Shown piece by piece: positions 47,516 to 57,809 of a stretch of 64,000 nucleotides of DNA. This DNA is from Cudoniella acicularis. Its lineage: Eukaryota; Ascomycota; Leotiomycetes; Helotiales; Helotiaceae. Where the stretch lies: the NCBI GenBank assembly GCA_013054445.1, contig JAAMPI010000066.1, forward strand, positions 1 to 64,000, read 5' to 3'. Below the pieces are notes generated by a model that saw nothing but the letters and a program-made list of their open reading frames with translations, was not told the origin of the DNA and did not search any database. A program made the position numbers and the translations under genes. Every line of letters begins with the position of its first letter. The stretch's first letter is position 1.

Positions 47516-50500
47516 ATGGAGTCCCAGGTAAATTGGATACACTATCAATATCAACACGAAGCCAACCTCTTTGGCGGGGCAAAACAACCTAATTACTTGT
47601 GCAAATACTAACAAGTTAACCTTTTCCAGGTCGAGAATGCTATCGAAATTGCGTGGAATCCAACATCCCCCCAAAGCCTTAAAGCACAAGCCTTCGATTT
47701 CCTTAACCAGCTTCGATCCGATGTGACCGGTCGGCAAGCATGCCTAGCACTATTCACTCGAGCCCCGAAATGCTCAGAAGTAGTCCGTTTAGTATGCCTA
47801 GACGTGGTCAACAATGCTATCCAAACCCAGCAGCTTGATGCGCAGACTTTGAGCCATCTGAAGGAGACATTGTTGGAATACATCAGAAGAGCATATGGAT
47901 CCGGCAGTCAGGATCAGGTTGACCCGCCAAGTCTGCAAAACAAGCTCACACAAACCTTGACATTCCTCTTCATTTCGATGTACAAACAAGGCTGGGAGAG
48001 TTTCCTGGATGATTTCTTGGCCCTAACAAGCCTTCAACACAACGGCTCTAGGGATAATATTGCTGGCATTGTCCTATACCTCCGAATTCTAAACTCTATT
48101 CACGATGAGATCGCCGACGTTCTGGTTACAAGATCCCAGTCCGAGACAAAGCGCAATACTGAGCTCAAAGATCAGCTTCGAGCACGGGATGTTCAAAAGG
48201 TAGCCACTTCCTGGCAAGAAATTCTTGCACAGTGGATTGGCCGCAATGACAGCATTATTGAAATGAATCTCAAGTTAATCGGCAAGTGGGTTAGCTGGAT
48301 TGACATATCGTTAATTGTCAACCAAGAGACCTTGAATTTGCTATTTCAACTTGCTGGTCGTACCAACCCATCTCATCAAGAGGACAAAGTTCGGGATGCT
48401 GCTATTGACACGTTCACAGAGATTGTCGCCAAGAAGATGAAGCCATCTGATAAGATGAATATGATTGTTTTCTTGAACCTTGGAGATGTTGTGTCTCAAC
48501 TTATTACCAGTCCCGCCTTACATGATCTTCGATCAACATCTAGCTATGACACTGATCTTGCTGAAGCTGTTGCAAAGCTTGTCAACAACGTGGTTTTCGA
48601 CATAGTTAAGGTCCTTGAAGATAATCAAGCAGATGCAGAGACCCGAATACGAGCAGAGCAACTTGTTCAATCTTTTCTACCTCTTCTACTTCGCTTCTTT
48701 TCCGACGAATATGATGAGATTTGCTCAACGGTCATACCATCTCTTACCGATCTTCTTACATTCTTGCGAAAAGCGAAGCCACTACCACCCGCATATTCCG
48801 CCATGCTCTCTCCTATTCTCAATGCCATAATCCAAAAGATGAGATATGATGAAACATCCAACTGGGGAAATGAAGACGAACAAACAGACGAAGCGGAGTT
48901 TCAAGAATTAAGGAAGCGCCTACAAATTTTGCAAAAAACTGTTGCTGCTGTGGATGAGGAGCTTTATGTTAATATTTTGAGTAACGTCGTTGGAAACACT
49001 TTTCAAAATCTCGATCGACAAGGTGGCCAAATGGATTGGAGAGATCTTGACCTGGCTCTTCATGAGATGTATTTATTTGGGGAACTTACTGTTCCAAATG
49101 GCGGTCTTTATGCCAAAAGTCAACCATCTGGTGTTGCTGCTGAGCGGTTGATCGTCATGATGTCGAAGATGGTCGAGTCTGGTAAGGCAGAAGACTGGAG
49201 CCAGATTTTGCATCATGCTAATGGATTTAAGGAATCGCTTCATTTGCTCATCCGGCCATTCAGCTTCAGTATATGGAGATTTGCGTACGATACTGCTCCT
49301 TCTTCGAAAACCAAACAGTTTACATTCCCCAAGTTTTGGAGCAGTTTGTGCGCCTTGTCCACCACAATCATATCAGAGTTCGGACACGATCATGGTACTT
49401 GTTCCACAGATTTGTAAAACACCTCAGGGCTCATGTGGGTAATGTCGCGGAAACCGTCATTCAATCTATCAGCGACCTGTTACCTATCAAGGCTGAGCTT
49501 CCAAACGAAAATGGGGCTGATGACGATATGTCCTCCGATCAAAGTGATCATTCTGCTGATGCCACTTTCAACGGCCAACTTTACCTCTTCGAGGCTATTG
49601 GATGTATTTCGTCCACAACGACTACTCCAGTGGCGAAGCAAATTCTCTACGCAAGAACTATAATGGAGCCACTTTTCTCAGACGTGGAACGCAGTTTGCC
49701 TGCAGCAAAATCTGGGGATGCTCAAGCAATACTACAAATTCATCACGTTATTATGGCACTCGGGACTTTAGCACATGGCTTTTCCGATTGGACTCCTGGC
49801 AACCCTGCAACAGCTCACAACGCGCCATTGAAAGAGGTTTCGGAAGAATTTGGACGAGCAGCAGAAGCTATTCTGATCGCTCTCGAAAGTTTGAGATCTT
49901 CTTTCGATATTCGCACAGCAGCTAGAGCGTCCTTCTCTAGGCTTATGGGTGTTTTAGGCATTGGAATATTGCCACTACTGCCACGTTGGATTGATGGACT
50001 TTTGTCGCAGAGCTCTTCAAAGGATGAGATGGCAATGTTTCTTCGTTTACTGGACCAAGTTGTCTTCGGTTTTAAGAAGGAGATATACGCGGTTCTCGAT
50101 TCTCTGCTTACGCCACTTTTTCAGAGAGTATTTGCTGGTTTGGCTGAACCGATTACTGGAACCGATGATGAGATTCAACTTGCTGAACTTCGACAACAAT
50201 ATTTAACATTTGTTCAGATTATTCTGAATGAAGGCCTTGGTTCTGTCCTCGTCAGTGATTCGAATCAAGGATTTTTCGAACCGTTAGTCGTATCCGTCAC
50301 AACTCTCGCGAGAACGGTCGGCAATGGTCACGGAAATCTTCCCGCAAGTCGGCTTTCGTTCTCGGTCCTCACTAGAATGGCTGATCTATGGGGTGGACCT
50401 AATATCGCGACACTCTCAGCTAACCCGATGCCTTCAACGCTTCCCCCATCGCCGGCATTTCCAGGCTTTGATCGTTTCCTCATTGAACGCTTTCATCCGA

Positions 50501-50754
50501 TCTGCTGGGAAGTTCTCAAAGATCCACAATTCCGACCAGCTGGAGATGCTCAAGTTAAGCAGGTTTTAAACGAAATTGCAGGCTTAGAGCAAACTATTTA
50601 CACCAAGACCGGTGACATGTTCATTCAACATCTCCAAAGTTCCTTCTTCCCTGCAATGGGTATCGACGGCAGTGACTTCATCAAATGCATGACGACTTCT
50701 ACGGACAGGAAAGGACTTGCAAAGTATCTTTCGGGATTCTTGTCACAGAAATGA
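47516..50754 (+). CDS. LOS1: tRNA exportin (exportin-T, LOS1); one apparent frameshift
   Basis: Exons 47516-47527 (four codons, MESQ), 47631-49181 and 49232-50754; introns of 103 and 50 bp. About 1028 aa after repair of a single missing base. Los1 is the karyopherin-beta that carries mature tRNA out of the nucleus with RanGTP. Landmarks: VENAIEIAWNPTSPQSLKAQ at the N terminus; LFTRAPKCSEVVRLVCLDVV; IGRNDSIIEMNLKLIGKWVS; YMEICVRYCSFFENQ just after intron 2; RVRTRSWYLFHRFVKHLR; and a C terminus with LLPRWIDGLLSQSS and IERFHPICWEVLKDP. These are HEAT-repeat segments typical of the family. Near 47699 the sequence GATTCC should read GATTTCC to give AFDFLNQLRSD; as written the frame stops 20 bases later. 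Length fits fungal Los1 (about 1000-1100 aa). Confidence 0.9.
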
Positions 50755-51325
50755 TAAATAAACATACGCGAATGGATGGATGGCTTAATGAATGCATTTG
50801 ACGAGGCGTTTTGAACGGTTTTTAATACCACCGCATTATGAAGGATACGGCATTGTGATGCCACGGGAGATGGCTTTAGCGTTTGGGAACGACCTTCGCG
50901 AGTTTATAGAGCGATAACCTGGTATCGAATGCACTGATGTAGTTTCTCGAAAATGAGATAACCAGTGTCATGAAATAAACCCACTCTTCTACAAAAATGG
51001 CATTCGTCTTGGGTGTTAAGAAGCGCTCTGCTTCCATTGCCAGCCCCGTATTTTTTTCACTGCCTTGATCAAGTGTCCTTAAAGTTCGTGCTCGCAGCAT
51101 TCAAGCTTGGGGATTGCTTTTCTGTTCCCCATGATTGTTTCTCGTAATACTCGTTGAACAAAAACCAATCTATTTCACCCTTTTCCCCACACAGAATAGC
51201 AAAAACTCACGCTCCCCTCCTTCCTCCTTTCTCCCCCAAATTCACTACGCTCCAATAATCCCACACAAAAAATTCCAAAATCTCAAAATTCCAAAAACCA
51301 CTAAAACCAAACTCCAAAAAAAATT
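50755..51325. other. Intergenic DNA after LOS1
   Basis: 3' UTR of LOS1 and spacer; pyrimidine- and CAAAA-rich from about 51180. No gene seen. Confidence 0.4.
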
Positions 51326-51411
51326 ACAACCGCCGTGAATCGAACACGGATCTCCACCTAAGTTCCTGAAATGGAGTGGAAGGGTGGAATCATAACCATT
51401 AGCTAGATACT
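51326..51411 (-). tRNA. tRNA-Gly(TCC)-like sequence with intron; acceptor stem degenerate
   Basis: The minus strand has an intact T-arm (CCGTG TTCGATT CACGG), an anticodon stem TCCACC paired with GGTGGA, anticodon TCC in the loop context CTTCCA, and a D-loop-like AATGGTTATGAT. It closely resembles fungal tRNA-Gly(TCC). About 17 bases between the anticodon loop and the 3' half of the stem fit a standard 37/38 intron. The 3' acceptor strand CGGTTGT has no partner at the 5' end, which reads AAGTATC, and the D-stem has a mismatch. I take it as a pseudo-tRNA, though it could be a real gene with a mis-set 5' end. Confidence 0.5.
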
Positions 51412-53092
51412 TATTAGTTATTTACTTTGCAGAGGCGAATAACGGGGGGGGGATACACCATGGTAGCGAGGTTAGTTGTTGTAGCGATTTTTAGGGTGGT
51501 TGGTGGAGTGCTTGAGAGAAAAATAGGGCATTTATGTTTATATGGGTAGTGGTGGGGAAGGGGAGGGGAAGGGGAGGGGAAGGGGGGGTGAATAGCGGAG
51601 GGAGGGACAGTAGGGATTAAATTAAATTATTAGATTTTAAGAGAGAAAAAGGAGTTATTAGTTCCGCTTATCATGTTCTTTTATTTATGTTTTCAAATTA
51701 AAAAAATAATTAGATACTTTATAAATCTATAGAATACTAAGACTTGTATATAGAGATTTTATATATATGCCGTTGTGCATTCGCGATCGTCTGCTGCTCT
51801 GATTCCGTACTCCGCTGACTCATATCCGACAAAACCAGTCTAGATCTACTCTTCTCGCTCTCGGGCCCTTTAGCTGTCAGCCTTCGCGTTCGTCCAATGC
51901 ATCCGAATCGTTGTCTGTTTCTGAGGTTTCAGAAGATGGAGAATTTTACTTCCCAAAGCCGAAGAAGAAGAAGATGCGAAGAAGAGCCTTCGTCTAAAAA
52001 GAGAGTTCCGAGACCCGCGGCCCTAGACAGACGTCAGTGGGGCCAAGTCTTATGATGTATGTGTGCTCGCATCGATATTCCATTCGCACATACCCACACT
52101 AAAATCGTGTGTGTCTGTTTCTGATCACATCACGAGACTTGATATTCAGCATGCATGAGTCTCGATTATAATATTGAGTAGACAGATGCCGAGGTTGAGG
52201 ATTATAATATCGAGTACTGTGGAAAGATACCGAGATCTGAATACCCTTTTAAATGAGGATGCTGTAGCTAGTTTCTTGACATTTGTTTTATAGTAAGGGC
52301 TCGATCTGAATCTTGGTTCTAAAAGATTTTTATAGTATGAGTACGATATATTCTAAAGCGGTCACCAATTATAGAATTAGCCTACGCCTTAATAGTTTCA
52401 CTAATTATACGTACAAAATATATCAGTGCGCTAGAGTAAGAGGCTTAGATATAATTTTCTACTTTACTTTTAATTATCTTTATAGTAAAATCATAAAAAG
52501 TAATTTAGTAATTTTTATCTATTATTTAACTAAATTAGGTTATTTAGCGCTTACTAGAAATCATATTAAAAAGGCTTAAGTAAGTTATTATATATTAAAG
52601 TAAAGAGTCTAACTTTAAACGCTAATAGAAAAGGGATAAGTACTTTAAGGGAAGTAGAGGCATATATAGGCTAGAATTAAAGCTAAGATACTTATATATA
52701 GCTTAGAAGCTTACTGGTTGCTTTAATTAATCCGTAGATAGATTAACGTTGGAAGTGTTATTTCTATTGGTGAAACTTGGCATTGGTGAACGCCTCGGAA
52801 CAGATAGTAAGTAAGGTCAGGCCTACCAGTAGACAAGAAGGCGGAATTACCGTGGGCCCCTTAACATATCCGGAGCTGGCTCCGTCCGTGGGGCCACACA
52901 GACTCAACCTCTCTAGATCTGTCGCATGCTGTCACGCCCCTCTGTCGTACCTCTCGCGATCGTTCTCCTCTTTGTCGCACCCCCTCGCCATCGTACCCCT
53001 CGCCATCGCCGAAGACCCCCGCCGCAGAGAAGGAGAGGAAGATTAGGGTTAGGGGGTTATGGTTAATGGGGGTTTTAGGGGCCAGGTAGAGT
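51412..53092. other. Low-complexity and AT-rich relic DNA
   Basis: Contains a G-rich tract at 51552-51589 made of GGGGA/GGGGAA units and a strongly AT-rich part at 52270-52740 dense in TTA, TAA and TATA words. The latter looks like an RIP-mutated repeat, because C is nearly lost from both strands and the only frame (52313-52579) is very Lys/Ile/Tyr/Asn-rich. The AT-rich part ends abruptly near 52740. Two telomere-type TTAGGG units occur at 53043-53054. Confidence 0.5.
51552..51589 (+). repeat. G-rich GGGGAAGGGGA tract
   Basis: Alternating GGGGAA and GGGGA units, ending in G7; at least six runs of four or more G on the plus strand, able in principle to form a G-quadruplex. Confidence 0.7.
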
Positions 53093-53433
53093 GTTGAGGA
53101 AGCGATTCCAGGTCACGTGCTCAGGGGTCGCCACCCGAAGGGACACAGCTCCCACTAAAAGCTGTTCTGTAGACTAGACAATACACACTCCTTTAGCAAC
53201 TCACTTCACACATATCCTCAGTCGCAACAGAGTTCCCTCCCCTTTTCGTAGTAAAATTGTAAAAATGAAAAGTAGTTTACTACTAAGTGGGCTCTTTGTT
53301 GCGACTGAGGATATGCGTGAAGTGAGTTGCTAAGGGAGTGTGTATTGTCTAGTGTACAGAACAGCTTTTAGTGGGAGCTGTGTCCCTTCGGTTGGCGACC
53401 CCCGAGCACGTGACCTGGAATCGCTTCCTCAAC
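53093..53433. repeat. Long inverted repeat: 137-bp arms, 67-bp loop
   Basis: The left arm is 53093-53229 and the right arm 53297-53433. Read inward, both arms start GTTGAGGAAGCGATTCCAGG and end CATATCCTCAGTCGCAACA, with only about six mismatches over 137 bp. The 67-bp spacer is AT-rich (AAAATTGTAAAAATGAAAAG). No coding capacity. It may be a foldback/MITE-type element or the source of a hairpin RNA. Confidence 0.9.
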
Positions 53434-53978
53434 AAACTCGCTTTGTATAGCACTAAGGTAGGAATAGCTTCAAAGCTTAGCGACGGTGGGGTCGGGATGC
53501 ACTCGGGAGACTCGTTATAAGGAATCGGAGCTTCTTCCCCTCTGGTAATAGGGGTGGTGGGTGTGCTCAGAGCATTATTGTGTGTAGAGTAGGTGATGCG
53601 ATGTGATGCGAATCGCTTAATTTTCAACTCCTTCACCTTACTTCCTCCGTACTCGGTCCGAGCTAATTTGTGTCGGAGACTGCGAGGTCGGAATCTGAAC
53701 ACAGGTGTCTCGAGGATCGCGATGTTGTATACACAGACTGTTGTATTGAGTACACACTGCCAAGTTGCTGTTCAAGACATCATAACTTGAGACACGATGT
53801 TCCAGAAGTGAGACCAATTCCATACACCTTTCCAGTGAAGTCATCTTATCTCACCTACTACCTTATATATATGTACACTCCAAACATAAATGAACTGTCA
53901 ACTGTCAACTTTTGAACTTTATCTGTTGAACCCTTTTTCTCTTATTTTTTCCTTGCACAAAAGCCCAGCTCGTTCATC
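53434..53978. promoter_or_regulatory. Upstream region of the Rds1-like locus
   Basis: No gene seen. Immediately before the ATG at 53979 is a pyrimidine-rich leader (CCCTTTTTCTCTTATTTTTTCC), usual for a fungal 5' UTR. Confidence 0.4.
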
Positions 53979-55088
53979 ATGAGATTCATTAATTATAGTC
54001 TTTTACTTGTCCTCGCTCTATTGGCATCACTCTGCTGCGCGGCACCAGCGAAAGCGGCAACATCACCATCACCACTGACGTCATCTGTGCGCCCTAAAGC
54101 AACGACATCTTCAACGAAACCTAAAGCTACAGCTTCATCACAACCAGCAGCAGCAAAGGCCCTGCCCATTCTTCTCTCCCTAGCCACAGCCAAGCAAGAA
54201 GGAGGGGTCCTGGGCGGACCACCACCGCAAACTACATTCAGCGCCAATGCTATCCAGAACTTTATGGTTGCAAACTTTATCGAGGGCATCAAGTCTAGTT
54301 TCTTTGCTGGGGCACTCGAGACTCTCAGTAAGGACCCAACTTTCACCAATGCGACGAGGGATGGAAAATCGATAGACAATGTCACGACGCAAATTGCAGC
54401 CCAAGAACTAGCCCACAAGGCAACACTGGAAGGCCTCCTAGGAATAGCTAAGGAACCTATTGTGCCTGCCTGCGTTACTATATTTCTAGTGAGCGATACG
54501 AACGACTATCTTGCTAAAGCCAATATTGTAACAAGTGCCGCTGTCGGCGTCATCATTACTATCCTACAATCTCTATCAGGAACCGACCCCAATCTCCTCG
54601 GGCCCCTTCCAGCATCCTCAGCGTGAAGACCCAATAAGACACCCTCTTCCGCATGGCGGGCGCCAATACACCCAGCGCTTCCTCCTTCAACACCAATCTC
54701 TCCACCACCTTCGCATACAACATCGCCCTTACCTTCGTTTCGTTGATCCCCGCAGCTGTCCGCAATTGCTTCCGCTTCCCATTCTCCCGTCGCTCAACCT
54801 CAGTCCCCGGTATTGAGTGCTACTGCTCCGACAACACTTCCCACTTCTATCACTTTCACCGCGTTGGGAGTTCCGCAGAATAGAAAGCTGTTCGTTGGTT
54901 GGGTGAACCAGGCAAATCCTGTCGTCTACTCAAATGTCACTCTGAAGAATGGTATCGGGACGGCGGATGTGCCGAAGGGCTTGACGGGAATAGCGTTTGC
55001 GGCGTTGACGGCACAGGATACGGCAACGACGGTGGACGGTTTATCGAACGTTACGTTGGCGGGACCGGCTCCTGTTCTCATGTTTTGA
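53979..55088 (+). pseudogene. Rds1-like secreted ferritin-domain protein, frame broken
   Basis: Starts MRFINYSLLLVLALLASLCC (signal peptide), then a Ser/Thr/Pro/Ala stalk. The ferritin-like region runs through FSANAIQNFMVANFIEGIKS and QIAAQELAHKATLEGLLG, whose helices match the stress-response/sexual-development protein group typified by Rds1. Frame 0 ends at 54627. Homology goes on in frame 2 (SSILSVKTQ, stop, DTLFRMAGANTPS), then frame 1 (CPQLLPLPILPSLNLS), then frame 0 again from about 54810 to a full C terminus (GVPQNRKLFVGWVNQANP to APVLMF at 55088). That is three single-base losses, near 54600-54606, 54751-54760 and 54801-54810, and a TAA at 54635-54637. Two GT-AG introns could be drawn to rejoin frame 0, but they would delete conserved segments. 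Most likely a decayed gene. Confidence 0.6.
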
Positions 55089-56400
55089 TATGGACTCAGC
55101 ACATGTTGCATCTCTGTTTTCTTGCTTGCACATATGAAATTAGCGCATGCTGTATATATATGTTTTTTGTTTTGTCATTTGCAAAGTATGATACTTATTT
55201 TATAACGGAGATAAGGAGTCCTGTACATATGTAAATAGAAGTAGTATATAACTTTCATGAGTATAAGTTCTAGAAATAAAGAAGTATTACAGCACGAAAC
55301 ATTAACCAAGCCGTGGTGTCTTCGGTGATATTCTGTCTTCCGATTCTTCTTCTGTAACACAACTACAGACCAAAACACAGCCCGATTGGAGCAGGAGCAC
55401 CCTGATTTAAGTAACTTAGGGACTTTATCACATTAACTGAAGTTTCGGGAGCCGAGTGGAGTTTGCGGAGCTTAATAATATGCTTGGGGGGCCAAGTGAG
55501 AGGTTCCAGCGTGTACCAAAGCCTACGGAGCCCTACAGCGCGTTCTGATACTACAGTAGAGTAAGGAAGGTGTAAGACGGTGTGAGAAGCTAAGCTAGGG
55601 CTGAAAAGGGGACGCCTCGCAAACTAATTTTCTCACCGTAGACATTCAAGCCTCGCCCAACTTCTTCGGCTCCCTCAAAACAGGATTCAAGTTGTTGGTT
55701 CTATAGAAGTTTGGGTTTAGGAAGATCGAGCGGGTAATTTGGCATAATTTTTGTCGCGTCATTGTGATGCATAATATCCAATCCCGGCAATCAATGCTCA
55801 TGGAACCCGATGAAGTCCGTGAGGCATCGGTCATGGTTGTAATTGGTAGGAGCTATAAACATGTCATTCTTAAGATGCTAAGAGGGAATGTGTAAGTGTC
55901 AAAATTGTTGCTGGTATATGAAACTGTCGTCATCTTCCTTCCTGCTGTCGGAACTAAGCTTGCTGCTGCCATTAAAAAGATTTTTTACAACTTTCTCCAT
56001 CTGCTTGCGAAAATAACATGAGTTCAAACCGCGCTGTTGATCTTTGTTATTAAGGCACATCACTATTTCAGCTGAGGTCGCGGATCTAGGTCCCTCCGCG
56101 TCCTTTGCCATCCAACTTTCAGCCTGTCATTCTCCTGTGGTTTTGAATGTATGAGCACAGTGGTGAAGTACCGCAGACTCAGGCCACCTTTATTTTATAT
56201 TTGGGTGTAGCAGGTAACATGTGTAAAGCCACAGTTGCTTTCTCGTGCATCGAATTCCGAAAAGAGAGTTTAATTCTTGCGATTACCAAGTAAGTCTCAA
56301 TATTCACTCTTGCAGCTTTGCTTCTTTCCTTCTCTTCGTCCTCCACCCTCTACGTTCTGGGTATAAAAGCAAACCACCTCCCCCTCCCCATTCCTCCTCA
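55089..56400. other. Intergenic DNA
   Basis: 1.3 kb without a supported gene. A 70-codon minus-strand frame at 55899-56111 (MAKDAEGPRSATSAEIVMC) has no recognisable motif. The end is probably the 3' UTR of the next minus-strand gene. Confidence 0.4.
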
Positions 56401-57159
56401 TCAAGAAGAACTAGGTGTCTCCCCAATACTCTTCACACCACCAACACCCACCTCTCTAACATTAACAACCACACCCCTCGAATCTAGCCTCCTCAGCTGA
56501 CTGAGATCTAATATCCTCAGCTGCTCGGTGATACCAGAACTTTCACCCCCACTAGACCTAGAGCCGGAGGAAGAACAAGAAGTGTTCAAACGTGCCATTC
56601 GACGTTCTTGTAGTGCTAATTTTGGCAGCTTTTTGTTTTCGGATGCACTTGTTAAAGAGGAAGAAGGAGAAGAGGGACGAGAAGAATTTACGGTAGTAGA
56701 AGAATTGTCGACGGTTGCGGAGGAGGGCAACGAGGGAGCATATTCGATATGCTCGACTGTTGGCTTTATATCCCGGTTTATATCACGGACAGCAGAGTTC
56801 TCCACACTAGTAAAAGGGCTTACAAGTGGATAGTCGGAAGAACCCTCCTCATCGCCGGGGACGTTCCACCCTTCGCCCCATGGACCAGCTGGAATAAATT
56901 GTCTGTCTTCCATACTGGCGAAAGAACTCTCCTTCTCCCTCCTCTTCTCCCCATCGCTATCCATAGGTATTTCGTAGCTGTCGTCTCCTGGACCTTCAGG
57001 GCGATATTTTGCCACAGTAGCAAAATATCTCTGCGCTTCCTCGGCCGAGACATCGAGGTTCAAGTTCAAGCGGTTTGAGGTAGAGGAGGCATGAGTAGCC
57101 GTGATACTGTAGGTTGTTGTGCCTCCGTAGGCGTTTGTGGATGAGAATGAGGAAGACAT
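56401..57159 (-). CDS. Hypothetical Ser-rich acidic protein
   Basis: A single 252-aa frame from MSSSFSSTNAYGG, without an intron. The family is not recognised. It is very Ser-rich and largely disordered. One more ordered stretch near residues 35-55 (VSAEEAQRYFATVAKYRPEG) could be a short helix or binding motif, followed by an aromatic patch (RQFIPAGPWGEGWNVPG). A basic segment lies at about 178-190 (KLPKLALQERRMARL). No signal peptide or membrane helix. Read length and low stop density on a GC-average stretch favour a real gene, but it is unsupported by homology known to me. Confidence 0.55.
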   Translation of the reverse strand: MSSSFSSTNAYGGTTTYSITATHASSTSNRLNLNLDVSAEEAQRYFATVAKYRPEGPGDDSYEIPMDSDGEKRREKESSFASMEDRQFIPAGPWGEGWNVPGDEEGSSDYPLVSPFTSVENSAVRDINRDIKPTVEHIEYAPSLPSSATVDNSSTTVNSSRPSSPSSSLTSASENKKLPKLALQERRMARLNTSCSSSGSRSSGGESSGITEQLRILDLSQLRRLDSRGVVVNVREVGVGGVKSIGETPSSS

Positions 57160-57809
57160 ATTGGATTCGGAAGAAGTTTTGGGTAGAGTAGGTAGGTGGT
57201 ATACTGTGCTGCTGTAGGTAATTTTGGGCTTCGAAGAAGTATTGTGATGAGAAGGTGGTGTATGGTACTGTGGAAGATTTTGGATCTAGAAGGATTAATG
57301 TGCAAAGTAGCTAGCTGGTGTACGTGAAGTGGTGGTTAGAGAAAGAATATTCGAAGGGATTTATAAGAATAATCGCAGAGACGAAGGGAAGATATACAGA
57401 AGAAAAAGAGTCCCTCTGACGTTAGAATGACGTTCTGGTCCCAAATCCCCAATAAATAGGACAGCAGAGCCGCAAACTAAGTCGCGGGGCCGAAGCCAAA
57501 TGCATACAAGCTTTTCGCTAACAGAAAGTGACAGCTGGCGCTACTGAACACCTGGGCAACTATCCCATGCTATCATGGACATATATGACGTTCCTGCCAG
57601 CCAAGAAACCGTAGTCAGTACCACAGGCCAAATAACCAGACGAAATATGACGAAAAGAATAAGAAGAATGGAAAGAATATAGTACGAAAGTCGTCACAAT
57701 GTCACAGAACCTCGAATTTGCAATCGACCGAAATGTGTCATCAAATTATTAGGCCCGTCGCATTAAGCTTTTCGAGATGTGGTTCTGCCTCGTGCAGTGT
57801 AGCTGGGCT
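57160..57809. promoter_or_regulatory. Upstream region of the Ser-rich protein gene
   Basis: Holds the promoter of the minus-strand gene starting at 57159 and the 3' UTR of LEU2, which stops at 57810. No motif stands out. Confidence 0.4.

Noticed and set aside
29005..53433. CRISPR array or prokaryotic operon features.
   Set aside because: Tandem repeats seen are coding (54 bp) or microsatellites; gene structure is eukaryotic with spliceosomal introns.
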